Positions 10,073 to 20,240 of a DNA stretch of 64,000 bases are shown piece by piece. The notes beneath the pieces were generated by a model. That model saw nothing but the letters and a program-made list of their open reading frames with translations. It did not search any database and was not told the origin of the DNA. Both the position numbers and the translations under genes were made by a program. Source of the DNA: Prorocentrum cordatum (lineage: Eukaryota; Sar; Dinophyceae; Prorocentrales; Prorocentraceae); contig CAUYUJ010002761.1 of assembly GCA_963575745.1 (NCBI GenBank), positions 1 to 64,000 of the forward strand, in the 5' to 3' direction. Position 1 is the stretch's first letter, and every line of letters begins with the position of its first letter.

Positions 10073-10567
10073 CTAGGACCCCATACAGAGGCAAGCTCTG
10101 ATTGGGGAACATGTTGGCATGTGAATTTGAGGTTGGGGCCCTCGGCGAGCACATCTTTGCAGAGCAAGCCGACCTCCAGCGCGGCCAGGGGGGGTGATGT
10201 GCAGCCGGAACTTGTTGCCCTTGGACCCGAAAATCTGAAAGTCGCCGACTTTGCTCTTCAAGGAGGTTGGAAGGTGTTCCGACAATGTGTTCCCGAGTGC
10301 CTCAGCCGGTGCACGGTGGATCCCCTTGGTCTTCCTCTCAAAGAATTCGCATATGTTTTTGATGTCGATGTACGTGGGGATGAACTTATTGCTGGCAAAA
10401 CCCTTGTTGGACACGTTGGAAGACGTGCATGCCGAGCTTCCCCCCTCGATTTTGGCCTCCAGAGCGGACAGACGTTCGTCTTGCTTCCCCACCTGCATGT
10501 CGAGCTTGTCGACCTTGTTAGTGACTGGCTTGAGCTTTTGATCGAACGGGGACGCCATGGCCCCCAT
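10073..10567 (-). CDS. ORF1-like protein of a dinoflagellate retroelement (probable family B)
   Basis: From the Met at 10567 (an upstream Met at 10663 reads through a CT microsatellite) the minus strand encodes a coiled coil (LDMQVGKQDERLSALEAK). This is followed by a compact segment with FIPTYIDIKNICEFFERKTK and LKSKVGDFQIFGSKGNKFRL. I recall similar coiled coil plus 'IKG(F/I)C(D/E)...ER.T.GI' segments in dinoflagellate retroelement ORF1-type proteins; this is memory, not a search. Coding quality falls after the RLHI word, suggesting a frameshift before the TAG at 10073. It lies upstream, on the same strand, of the RT at 6780-8218, fitting an ORF1 role in RNA binding. Confidence 0.5.
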   Translation of the reverse strand: MGAMASPFDQKLKPVTNKVDKLDMQVGKQDERLSALEAKIEGGSSACTSSNVSNKGFASNKFIPTYIDIKNICEFFERKTKGIHRAPAEALGNTLSEHLPTSLKSKVGDFQIFGSKGNKFRLHITPPGRAGGRLALQRCARRGPQPQIHMPTCSPIRACLCMGS

Positions 10568-10769
10568 GGTCACAGGAGTAGACAGGTTGGTAGTGGTATT
10601 GGAAACGTTGGTACAGTATGATGCGACCTCCCTTTTCTCTCTCTCTCTCTCTCTCGCCCCCACCGCGTGGCCGATGGTCGGGGGGGTTGAACCTTGACCC
10701 TTGAGCTTGGAGCCACCTCCAAGTGAGCCAAAATGACTTGAGCCATTTCAAGGAGCTTGCAGAGGTTTT

Positions 10770-11310
10770 CAATCGCAATCCATGTTTGAATGATGCTTTC
10801 AATCGGAACCCTTGTTGTAAAGGCTTTCAATCGGAATCCTTTGCTCTGTCCTTGAAGAGGGATCCTTGTGTATAGGATTTCGATAGGCATCCTTCTCTAG
10901 ATGCTTTCAATGGGAATCCTTTCGCATCGGCTTTCACTCTGAATCGTTCTGTATTGGCGTTCAATGAAAATTATTTTCTGGAGGCGCTCAATAGGAATCC
11001 TTATGTAGCGGCGTTCAATGGGAATCCGTTTGTCGAGGCTTTGAAGAGGAATCCTCTCTGCATTGGCTTTCAGTAGAAATCCATTTGTATTGGCTTCCAC
11101 TAAGCATCCTTTTGTAGATGCTTTCAATGGGGGTCCATGTGTATTCGCTTTCGATAGCAATCCTCTCGTCGTGGCTTTCTGTAAGAATCCTTTCGTACTG
11201 GTTTGCGCTAAGAATCCGTTTCTGTAGAGGTTGTCAATAGGAATCCGGTTGTAGCGGCTTTCAATAGGAATCCTTGTGTAGAGGCTTTCAACAGGGATTT
11301 CCTGAAGGAA
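10770..11310. repeat. 27-bp minisatellite with a coding-compatible period
   Basis: About 20 units of roughly GGCTTTCAATAGGAATCCTT plus 7 nt. Sequence diverges strongly between units but the 27-bp spacing is kept. On the minus strand it reads as a 9-residue repeat close to RIPIERLxK (open 11160-10897 and 10890-10570). It lies upstream of the ORF1-like frame on the same strand. Whether it is translated is unknown. Confidence 0.85.
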
Positions 11311-11319
11311 CGCTTCGGT

Positions 11320-11580
11320 TAGTAATAGTTAGCTGGAGTTATAACTAGTTAGTAACACGTTATAACTAGTTACCGCGTTGGAGTTTTTGGAGTGACATGT
11401 TCGGTTTTTTGGCTTACACTTGAGGTTTTTTTTGGAACGTATATTTTGTTCCCAACAATCCTGTGGTTTTGGGTCCTCGTTTTGAAGAGACGGTGCCCCG
11501 CGTTCTCCTTCCTTCTTTCCTTCCTTCCTCCCGCTGCCTCCTCCCCCCTCCCATCATCATCATCATCATCAACACCCAAT
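11320..11580. other. spacer with short repeats
   Basis: Contains GTTATAACTAGTTA twice about 30 bp apart (11337-11375), a CT-rich stretch (11505-11530) and a short ATC triplet tract (11550-11570). No gene is supported. Confidence 0.5.
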
Positions 11581-12140
11581 TCGGCACACCCCTCACACGT
11601 TTCGTGGCTCCATAGGGAGCTCCACCGAAGGCCCCAGTGGCCGCGGCCGCATGCGTCACCCACACCCATTCCGGCACACCCCTCACACGTTTCGTGGCTC
11701 CATAGGGAGCTCCACCGAAGGCCCCAGTGGCCCGCGGCCAGCATGGCGTCACCCACCACCCTTTTCGGCACACCCCTCACACGCTTTCGTGGCTCCAATA
11801 GGGAGCTCCACGAAGGCCCCATGTGCGCCGCGTCCGCAGCGTCATCCACACCCATTTCGGCACACCCCTCACACGTTTCGTGGCCCCATAGGGAGCTCCA
11901 CCGAAGGCCCCAGTGGCTGCGCTCGCATGCGGTTCCACCACCCTTTTCGGCACACCCCTCACACGTTTCGTGGCCCCACAGGGAGCTCCACCGAACGCCC
12001 CAGTGGCTGCGCTCGCATGCGGTTCCACCCCTCTTTTCGGCACACCCCTCACACGTTTCGTGGCCCCATAGGGAGCTCCACGAGTGTGAGCCTCAGCGCC
12101 GCCGCCCGCATTGCGTCACCCCCACCCATTTCGCCACCCC
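11581..12140. repeat. ~92-bp tandem repeat array, six to seven units
   Basis: Units start with TCGGCACACCCCTCACACG at 11581, 11671, 11765, 11857, 11947 and 12037, with a degenerate seventh at 12131 (periods 90-94 bp). The most conserved part is CGTGGCYCCAYAGGGAGCTCC. All three frames of each strand are open over several units, which follows from the repeat and does not prove coding. Lone copies occur at 4573-4637 (inverted) and 13513-13565. Confidence 0.9.
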
Positions 12141-12711
12141 CCGCATTTTCGCACGGCAGGTCATCAACCACGGTGGCGTGCCAGGGGCGCACCATGCGCG
12201 AAAGGCACGGGGCGGCGGGAACGGCGCTCCTGGGGGGGCGGCCAAACCTCCGGGCGCGAGAAGTCCGCGGCCAGACCATCTCTCGGTCCTGTGGACTCTC
12301 GCCCTGGGCCCTCGGCTGCCCGGCGCGCTGCTCCCTCGGTCGACGTCGCCCAGGCGTGATCCTGGATTGCGGCCGCCACGAGGTAGGGAACGGCATAAGG
12401 AGGACGACGACTGGTGGCTGGAGCTCTACGCGCTGCTCTCGCGCGCCACGCGCCACGAGGGACCTCCTGCTCGTCGGGACGCAGCGCATCGATTTCTTCC
12501 AGGCAGGGCCGCCGCAGGCTTTTTTGGGCGGGGAAAAACAAGCAGCTGGCAACAGTTGGCGGGGCGCGCACGAAGCGGGCAGGAGAGAGCGACGGCCCTC
12601 GGCCAGGGAAGCTCGGCTTCACCGAGTTAATCCGCGAGGCCTCGACACTGAGGAGCGTCTCCCCCGAGCCGCGCTTCTCTCGACTGCCCGGCCTATTGTT
12701 TGGCCTCGCGC
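12141..12711. other. GC-rich DNA, no gene assigned
   Basis: Long frames are open on both strands (for example plus 11392-12630 and minus 12757-12164), but they overlap one another and lack recognisable domains. In DNA this GC-rich, lack of stops is weak evidence. Confidence 0.4.
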
Positions 12712-13165
12712 CGCGGAACGACCCGCGCGCGTCGCTGGGACCCCTCTCGGGGGACAACGCGCGCGTCGCGGGAACTCCGTGCTGCGGGGGGCTCGGCGCC
12801 TCGTTCGCCCGTCGTCGCTCTGCCCAGCGGTCAGAGACTTGCCCGCTATCAGCCAGCCAGTTAGCTAGTCAGCTCTCTCTCTGCTTCGCGCAGCGGATGA
12901 CCCGCGCGCGCGGATGGCCCCCTCTCGGGGCGACACGCGCGCGTCGCGGGAACCCGTGCGCGGGGGGGCCCGGCGCCTCGGTTTCGCCCGCGTTTCGACC
13001 CCGCTCGCCAGCGGTCATAGAAATGCCCAGCCCGCTATCAGCCAGCCAGTTAGCTAGTCAGCTCGCTCTGCTCGCGCAGCGGACGACCCGCGCGCGTCGC
13101 TGGGACCCCTCCGCGGCGACCTGCGCGCGTCGCGGGGGCTCCGCGCTGCGCTGCGCCCGCAGCCT
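12712..13165. repeat. ~180-bp tandem repeat, 2.5 units
   Basis: Units begin near 12712, 12888 and 13075 with (C/A)GCGGA(A/T/C)GACCCGCGCGCG. The first two units contain the shared phrase CTATCAGCCAGCCAGTTAGC; the third is truncated before it. Frames are long but not conserved in phase. Confidence 0.85.
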
Positions 13166-13512
13166 TGGACTTTGGAGTGCGCGGGCAAAGAGGGAGGAAA
13201 AGAAGAGAAGGAAACGGGCGCTATCCTCGTGCGGGGCGCGCCGACATGGGCGTCGCGGCGTGCGGACGCTGCCGTCGGGGTTCCGCGAGGCCGCGGGAAA
13301 GCTGCTGCGGAAGGCCACGCCCAGTGCCACGTGTGTTCGGACAGGCATGCTCGACACTTACACTAGGCGTTTGCATGGTCGCATTCATGCAAATCTATTC
13401 ACTCGCGCGCAGACCCATTCATACTCAGATTCCCTCGCGCTCTGACTCACCCGCGTTCTTTCTCTCGGAATCAGATCTATCGTATTCCTTTGCGTTGTGT
13501 ACCCCGCCACAT

Positions 13513-13565
13513 TTCGGCACACCCCTCATGCGGTTCGTGGCCCCCTAGGGAGCGCCACCGAAGAA
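13513..13565 (+). repeat. isolated copy of the ~92-bp repeat family
   Basis: TCGGCACACCCCTCATGCGG followed by TTCGTGGCCCCCTAGGGAGC matches the unit of the 11581-12140 array in the same orientation, about 1.4 kb away from it. Confidence 0.8.
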
Positions 13566-13864
13566 GATTACTAACATGCGATACTACATGCATATGGTTG
13601 GGTCCTTCGCAGGATATTTTTTTGGGAGCTTGAACAGCAGCGCGTTTGCTCATATCGATGTTGTTGTTTCGTAAAGTATGCGCTAACAAACAGTTCGGTT
13701 ACCCCACTGGCCCAAATGCACGCGACATGATCGCCAACTCTCCCGTAAACCACTAGAGATGACAACGAACAGAAGGGGATGAGATCGGGATCGCGGGCAT
13801 CATCGATGACATGCCTAGAAAAGTGTTCGCTCGCATGCACATGCTTCGTAATCAAAATATGAAC
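13566..13864. other. spacer, nothing recognised
   Basis: Moderate-GC DNA with no conserved motif on either strand; the 3' flank of the transposase-like gene on the minus strand. Confidence 0.5.
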
Positions 13865-15927
13865 TCAGCTCTGCGGCGGGTCGCCGTCGCAATTCACGTG
13901 GAACCTCACTTGGACTGCAACGTGGCCACGATCGCGCCCCATCAAAACCATGTCAACACGTTTGATTTGTCCTCCATGTTCGGCATGCGGTTCAATGGTC
14001 GAGACTGCTGCATGCGTGCCCGGCCGCAGCTGCTGCAAAGCACTCAACAGACGTTTGATTGCAGCTGTGGCGCACTCGAACTCGCACTCCAGTGACAACC
14101 CGCGGACGTTCTGTATATCATGCATGCGTGGAGCCGTGAGCTGGATCATTACAGCCTTCTCGGGCCTCGTCTTGCACAGGTGGTCCTTTGCAAATAGTTT
14201 GGCATGTCTGTGTTTCCGCTCTTGGACAAAACATGATAAACAGCCCTGCCCCTCAAACATGTCAGCCAAGTTGATAGCCGTGTGATGCTTATGCACCCAA
14301 TACTTGGCACCAAATGCACGCTGGTGAAGATCCAAATGTTTCAACACTGCTGACTCCACCTCGTCTCGCGTGAATGGCAATCGCCTCGACGCGCAGAGAA
14401 TAGCATCCACGGCGTCGCATGACGCCAGCATGCTTGCTATCTGGTCTGCGACTGCATCGCGTGATGGTGCATTGACAATGACTTGCCTGATGTATAGAGC
14501 CAGTGCGGGAATCGCAGATAGCTCTTGCGAGGCACTCGCCTGGAAGTCTCCCGTTTCCCAGACTGGCGCAGCAGAGTGGTGTTTGGATGGCCGCGCCCAC
14601 TTCGTGAAGAAGTCGTGGAGGCCGTCGGCGCTGCACAGCTGCTTGACATCTTTGTGCTCTAGAAGTGCCCTGACTTCCCGATCAAAAATGCCACTAGCGA
14701 AATCTACGTGCATCCAATCGAAGCACAAGAATGCCATCACCAAGTATCTAAGAAACGGGTCTAGTGCGACATGCGTTGGATATCAATTCCAACCTTTCAC
14801 TTGCGTGACAGATGTGGATTGCGCGTCTGTGAGCTCGTCTCGCTGGTACTTCCCCCAATCAGGGCGCAACCTCTCCAAGATCGCGACGACTGTCGCGTCG
14901 GTGGTGTATACGAGTTTGCTGTTGCCAAGGCAGGTGTCACCAACGTATGCCCCCGAACTGTCGAATTGTGTGTAGCCGAATTTCTTGTTAAGGGCGTTCC
15001 TGCAAACTGCGCAGGGCTTAGAGCCAGCTTGCCCCCTGATCATATGAAGCTCCCTCAATGCCTCCTCGTCTCCGATAACGCACGCCAATCTCGAAACTAT
15101 CGTTGCGTATGTTGTTGCGTCACCCAGCGCAGATACATCCAGCGTAACCCCCGTTGTCCCAAAGTTAACACCACCCGATCTATTAAACAAAGCTCGCTGG
15201 GCATCATGCGGATAGATTGCCCGATGCCCCCAGGCAGATCTTTCGCCTTGGCAACGCGTGCGGTGCTGAGGGTTAACCATAGATCTTCGTTTTGCAAGTG
15301 TTCGTCGGATTCGGCAAAAGACCAGTACACAGCATCCATACCACGGTCACCTTTGCCTCTCGCGAGAGGATCGCGTGGCGATACACCATCGACATAACGA
15401 ATTATCTTCCAAGGTACAGCTAAAGAACATCGGTGCTTTTGCAATTGGTGGCGCATCAATGACCTGAACGGCCCGCGTTCCATGCATATGGCGTACAAGA
15501 ACGCCCCTGGGTTACACACCCAATTCCCAAATGTGCCCCCGTCGTTATCGTCGCCAACAGGCGTCTGCATACCATTCAACAGAAGGCCGTCTGTGTTACG
15601 ATCATTGACCACATGTTTCTCATATGCCCTATATGGGGACCCCCGCGAGACAGCGCCTGGCAACCCATTGTCACGCACGTAAGTGAGCACGTGGGACAAT
15701 GCTGCCTGGGAAGCATACGGGCAGCGGCGGACCTCAACTAATGCCTCGGAGTGTGTTCGGGACCGCTTCGGCCACGGACCCGACGCCATACCAGCCAACA
15801 TGCGTACGGACTGATGCGGTATGCGATGACCGCAACGCAATCGACACGAATGAGACAGGATGCGACGATCGCACCGTATTTGTTTTACACCACAGATGCA
15901 CAAGCGAATACATCGCTGCAACAACAA
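13865..15927 (-). pseudogene. DDE-transposase-like core, dinoflagellate-type, with frameshift and in-frame TGA
   Basis: Minus-strand frames 15927-15097, 15280-14783 and 14743-13865 read as one protein. The first part has PWKIIRYVDGVSPRDPLARG and later YWSFAE, like the 'D.vtPgN.L...YWSf.E' segment, with a candidate first catalytic Asp at about 15390. The second has GQAGSKPCAVCRN, a Cys-x2-Cys knuckle. The third has CFDWMHVDF (candidate second Asp, about 14719) and CFVQERKHRHAK (candidate Glu, about 14221). The D, D-W-M-H and E-R-K-H order resembles CMC/EnSpm-like transposases; I infer a DDE enzyme but the family is not proven. A one-base frameshift near 15200 and a TGA at 14783-14785 (GWN-stop-YPTHVALDP, same frame continuing) break it. 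The end is TGA at 13865. Confidence 0.6.
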
Positions 15928-15945
15928 ACGATGAGATGCGCTGGC

Positions 15946-16683
15946 CTACGACCGATCGTCGATGACCGCCAAGGCAACGGACCACGCCTCAGCGCGCGAG
16001 CGCACGCCAGGGCCCCACTTAGTCCTCCTGTCGCTCCGCCCCACTACGGTGCGATAAACCTGCTTGTCGTTCTGGGTCATGACGTAGCCAGCCCTGTAGT
16101 GGAGGTCCCCCGCCTTCGCGGGCGGCGGCAGCACCTGCGGCATCGCGACGTGGCTTGAGGGCCTCTTCGCGACGACCTTGCCCGTGCTATTGCCCGTGTT
16201 CTTGCGGCCCTTGCCGTTTCCCTTGCATGTGCAATGGCCTTTGTGCTTGTGTTTGATGCCCTTGCCCTTGCCATTGCCAGTGCTCTTCGGCTGCTCTGCG
16301 TCATCTGATGCATCAGCTTCGGCGGCGTCGGCGACCGCGCTGCCAGCCGCGGCGGGGCGCTTGCGCGCGGCCGTCGCCGCGGCCGAAGCCTTCGCCTTGG
16401 TGGCGAGAAGCTTGCGCAGGGCGGCCTCCTCGTAGCTCAGATTGGCATCGGGCTCTTCGCCATCAACTGTTGGCTCGGTCTTCGCCGACTTGCCGAGCGT
16501 TGCCCCCCCGCGAGGCGGAAGCGTCGCCTTTGGTGGCTCCAGAGGGCAGCCCCCTGAAGCCGCTCCTGTGTGCACCCCTGTAGACGCCCCTGCAGACCCA
16601 GCTGCATGTCCTCCATGGAGTGCCGCATTGGCGAAGAGCGCCGCGGTCAGCTGCCCCCCGGACACGTTCTGGTACATCTGCAC
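15946..16683 (-). CDS. transposase-associated basic linker region, probable exon of the same gene
   Basis: A 245-residue minus-strand frame. The N-terminal part is Gly/Ala-rich. An Ala/Lys stretch follows (SYEEAALRKLLATKAKASA, AARKRPAAAGSA), then a low-complexity basic stretch rich in GKGKG, HKHKGH and KGNGKG. The end is more ordered (YRAGYVMTQNDKQVYRTVV, RSRAEAWSVALAVID). The KRPAAA-type linker followed by a Y..GY......V..R........W..A...I segment is, as I recall, common upstream of the transposase-like core in dinoflagellate proteins. It lies directly upstream of that core on the same strand, so I treat it as an exon of the same gene. Possible nuclear localisation through the basic stretches. 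Confidence 0.5.
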   Translation of the reverse strand: MQMYQNVSGGQLTAALFANAALHGGHAAGSAGASTGVHTGAASGGCPLEPPKATLPPRGGATLGKSAKTEPTVDGEEPDANLSYEEAALRKLLATKAKASAAATAARKRPAAAGSAVADAAEADASDDAEQPKSTGNGKGKGIKHKHKGHCTCKGNGKGRKNTGNSTGKVVAKRPSSHVAMPQVLPPPAKAGDLHYRAGYVMTQNDKQVYRTVVGRSDRRTKWGPGVRSRAEAWSVALAVIDDRS

Positions 16684-17105
16684 CCACCAACAGTCACATG
16701 TGGCATCGCGGCCTTGGCGCGGGGGGGCGCGACGGGCTCAACGGTGGTAGTCCTCCTGATCTTGCTGGAAGACACTCGCGCGAACTCGGGCTCGTCGGCA
16801 CCCATGTCCTCAATGCATGGTCCTTCGGCGTTGTCCTGCGCCTCTCCCCGCAATGCCGCGCTATGCATCTGGTCGATGGTGCCGTAGTCCCAGATCGTCC
16901 TGTACCCGCCTTTAGCCCGCGCTTTCGCAGTGACAGTTGCGCCCGACTTCTTCTTCCCACCCATCAATAATTTAATCCACGCGTCTGCGTTGTCACATTT
17001 CCCAACAGCATGTGCCACCGCAGCCGCCACTCGCGCCTTATTTTTTTCGCAGGTAATGCATGCATGCCAATTAGCGCGGCACGGTTGACCACAATGTTTA
17101 CGCAC
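16647..17105 (-). CDS. probable upstream exon of the transposase-like gene
   Basis: A 152-residue minus-strand frame with a possible Cys/His motif at its start (HCGQPCRANWHACITCEKNK) and a helical middle (ARVAAAVAHAVGKCDNADAW). These are followed by YRTIWDYGTIDQMHSAALRG. I do not recognise a family. Codon flow and order suggest it belongs between the exon at about 17098-17490 and the one at 15946-16683. The overlap with 16683 implies splicing or a frame change there. Confidence 0.4.
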   Translation of the reverse strand: MRKHCGQPCRANWHACITCEKNKARVAAAVAHAVGKCDNADAWIKLLMGGKKKSGATVTAKARAKGGYRTIWDYGTIDQMHSAALRGEAQDNAEGPCIEDMGADEPEFARVSSSKIRRTTTVEPVAPPRAKAAMPHVTVGGCRCTRTCPGGS

Positions 17106-17670
17106 GCCTCCTCGGATAAGTCCCCCCCTTCAACTTGGCGAGCTCAGTCGCTGTGAGGCATTTAGAGAAGATGGCTACCTCCGTCCTCTTCTTAGAAACG
17201 CTGGTGTCTCCCAACAAGCCAGCCTCGTTGCCAGCGGCCGAACAAAGCTGGGCAAGGTCTCGCGAGCTCCACTGTTCCAGCGCATCGTCTCGAATGGAAT
17301 TCGCGAGGAGTGACGCGCCATCGGTGCTTAAGTTTCCCAGATTGCCAACTTTGAGGAGCAACTGGTCAAATTGACACTTGGCCACTGCGGTGGGATCCAG
17401 CCCACAACTTACCTGCGTTTGCACCCATTCGTGCATATGGTTGAGATCAGCGGTGAGGTTTGGCACGGGCGCCATTGCGAAGCGAACGCAAGTAGATGGC
17501 GCGACAGATCGCGAGGTGGCAAGTGGATATCGCGAACGCCAGACTCGCGAGCCAAATGGGATACGGATAAGATGCCACCTGCAACACCACATGCAAGCGC
17601 AGGGCGGCCCGACCGCGGTGGGGGGTGCATTGGGGGGCAACAGTGTTACAGCCCCCCACACCGTCGCCAA
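17098..17670 (-). CDS. probable N-terminal exon of the transposase-like gene
   Basis: The plausible coding part starts at MAPVPNLTADLNHMHEWV (Met near 17475). It gives an all-helical domain (AKCQFDQLLLKVGNLGNLST, SIRDDALEQWSSRDLAQLCS, VSKKRTEVAIFSKCLTATEL). The sequence upstream to 17670 is Cys/Pro/Trp-rich and less convincing. No named domain is visible; helical N-terminal regions of this style precede the core in related dinoflagellate genes as I recall them. Confidence 0.4.
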   Translation of the reverse strand: MATVWGAVTLLPPNAPPTAVGPPCACMWCCRWHLIRIPFGSRVWRSRYPLATSRSVAPSTCVRFAMAPVPNLTADLNHMHEWVQTQVSCGLDPTAVAKCQFDQLLLKVGNLGNLSTDGASLLANSIRDDALEQWSSRDLAQLCSAAGNEAGLLGDTSVSKKRTEVAIFSKCLTATELAKLKGGTYPRRRA

Positions 17671-17860
17671 TCACCCTCATCCGCATATCCCCCCCCCCCT
17701 GCTTCGCTGTCGTCGTTGCCACTCTGCGGCCAGACCGCAAACCAAAAGCGGGATCGTATGCAATCATGCGCATGTTGTTAAATTCAACAGATGAAAGATA
17801 GTTCGCCACACGGTGCACGGCTCTATAGCTTGCATTTCTAATGCGCGACCCGACTCGGGA

Positions 17861-19105
17861 TCAGGCCACGCCCATGAACTTCGCATGCTCAAGCCATGCG
17901 GCTGCGACGCTGTGCGGGTGGATCGCAGCCTCACGGTCCAGACTTGAGTTCATCCACTCATCCTTCGCCTTGAGGAACTTGGCGTGGTCGACGTCTGCCC
18001 GTTGAGGCTGCTGGGGGTCAGGGTGGGAGATGGGCGTTGTATGGAGCGGGAAACTTATCGATACGTTATTAACCACATGCCTTCTCTGTCAATGTTTTCA
18101 CACAGGAGGGAGTCGACGCCACATCCTTTTTCGCAGCCTTGACAACCTTCTTTCTTCTGGCGAACCCGCTCCTCACGCTCCACCCTAATCTCATCGCGAC
18201 ACTGTGCCTCCATCGCGTTCTGCTTGGTGGACTTCACCATTGCAACCAGAACAGCTTACTACAAGAGCCTGCGCGCACACACACGCACACCTTGGGCCAA
18301 TATGCTCACGAAAGGCTCGATCGCCGCCGTGGCGCCCCCCTATAGACCCCACCGGCGTGCAATCCCACATGTGCATGACGATGCATGCTTGCACGCAGCG
18401 CCACAAGCAATATGATGAATGCGTTTGCGCGCATGAGCTACCCTAGTAGCTACCCCGCTACCCTGTAGCTAACCCCGCGAAGCTGCTAGAGCGCACTCCG
18501 CGACGCCAAGGGCCTTGCGGCCCCGTGCCCGCGCGAGGCCACCCACTGCAACGAGGCGACCAGTTGCTCGAATGTGCACATTCCTCCACACCTCTGCCTC
18601 CCGCAAAACCATGCGGAACACCTCCTCGGCGGCCTCCGCCTTTTTCATGGCTCGCCCCATCTTCTTGAACGCCGCGTCTACCTTTCGGGGAGGGGCGATG
18701 CGGCGTGAGCACGACCCTGCCAACCCACGCCTGGAAACATTCAAACCCTGTAACATACGAAGCGCTTGGGGCGTCGAATCGAATCACCGCAACGCAATCC
18801 AATACGATTCGCACACGCATGTGTCAACACACATATACATGCAACGTCATGCAAGCCGGTATAGTAGCTAACACTACTAAGCAGACAGACTACATAACGA
18901 GCCCAACCTTCTGGTTGTTCTTCTTCACCTGTGATTGAATGTATTTCGCGTGCCTGACGGTGGCCGTGGGCGCGGCGTTGAAGTCCGCCCTGTCCTCGCG
19001 ACGGCGCTGGGCCCGCATTGCCTTGAGTTGGGCGGACATCGCAAGCATGAGGTGCACCGCGGCGCGCAGGCGCCTCGCGTGAGAGAGACGCGCCTCGTTT
19101 TCCAC
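17861..19105 (-). CDS. hypothetical charged helical protein, several probable exons
   Basis: Four minus-strand stretches follow in order. 19105-18890 has RRREDRADFNAAPTATVRHA and KYIQSQVKKNNQK. 18756-18469 has VDAAFKKMGRAMKKAEAAEE and VFRMVLREAEVWRNVHIRAT. 18240-18055 has VKSTKQNAMEAQCRDEIRVE and REERVRQKKEGCQGCEKGCG. 18076-17861 has VDHAKFLKAKDEWMNSSLD and ends AKFMGVA at TGA 17861-17863. All are Lys/Arg/Glu-rich and helical, unlike the opposite strand. Gaps between them would be introns. Function not recognised. The exon chain is my inference and individual boundaries are unproven. Confidence 0.4.
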
Positions 19106-19199
19106 AACGGCTGCGGCCGAGATGCATATTGCGACTCAGTCGCACAATGCAAGATCACAGCATCCCCCCTCTCACAGTCGCACCGCCGTCGGCACCGAC

Positions 19200-20150
19200 G
19201 CCGTGGTTCGCCGTCGCCTCGCATCATCATCATCGCCGTCACAGCCGCCATCGTCGGCATCATCATCATCATCATCATCATCGTCCGGCGTCATCACCAT
19301 CATACTCATCATCGCAATCCGCCCCTCTTCCCCACCGCAGCATTCGTCGTATGCCATCCTGGGGATCCTTCCACAACATCAACGTTGATCGCCGTCCCTC
19401 CACCCGTCCTCTCATTCGTTGCACTAAGTTTGAACCACCTCCCGTGCCACACCTCATTTCCGTCCGCACTCTCCTCCCCATCGTTATCTCATGCTCCCAC
19501 TCGTGGCCGTCGCCGTCGCCGCCGTCGTCGCCGTCGTCGCGCCCCGACCCCCCTGGCCGCCCATTGGGGCGCTCGCAGGACGGTGCCGCTCTGGAGGGGG
19601 TCGGCGCACGACGGCGCCGCCGACGACGACGGCGACGACGACAACGGCGGTGACGAAGACGACGACGACGACGACGTCGGCGATGACGACGGCGACGAGG
19701 ACGACGGCAACGACAACGGCGACGGCGGCGGCGACCACGAGGGCAATGCGACACACCACGACGAGAAAACGAAATGACACGAGGCGGGGGGGCACATGAG
19801 CTCGAGCGAACGAGGACCTGGAAGTATGATCGCGTCGGCTGAACACTAGGAATGCGACGGGGCGGTGGAGGAGAGCTGGTGACGATGGCGACGGTGGCGA
19901 TGGTGGTGGTGGCGGCGGTGACCGACGACGACGGAGACCGAGTACGGCGGTGGCGATGACGACGCTGATGATGAGGCGATGGAGTGACGACGGGAAACGA
20001 GCGGCGGAAGATAGAAGCAACGGAGGAACGACGATGGACGGGCGATGAACGAACGCTGGAGGACGACGATGGACGGGCGATGGGGGGCAACAAAGGAGGG
20101 GCGATGAAAGAAAGGCTGCGGGGGCGATGCTGCGAGGATGATGATGCGCC
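19200..20150. repeat. ATC and GAC/CGA triplet-repeat region
   Basis: CATCAT/TCATCA runs (about 19225-19315), then GACGACGAC/CGACGG runs (about 19605-19760), then imperfect GACGG and GATGG repeats to 20150. Frames are open on both strands as Asp, Arg or Ser runs. No protein domain is visible. Confidence 0.75.

Positions 20151-20151
<1 letters not shown>

Positions 20152-20240
<89 letters not shown>
20152..20240. repeat. poly(T) tract, 89 bp
   Basis: An uninterrupted T run (poly(A) on the minus strand), flanked by ATGCGCCG on the left and CGGCGCAT on the right, which are reverse complements. It lies about 700 bp downstream of the minus-strand repeat-protein gene ending at 20946. Assembly length may be inexact. 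Confidence 0.85.

Noticed and set aside
10714-10745. Possible second, degenerate spliced-leader relic (GTGAGCCAAAATGACTTGAG)
   Set aside because: Only a core of about 13 nt matches and the outer positions fail, including both ends. This is compatible with chance in a repeat-rich stretch.
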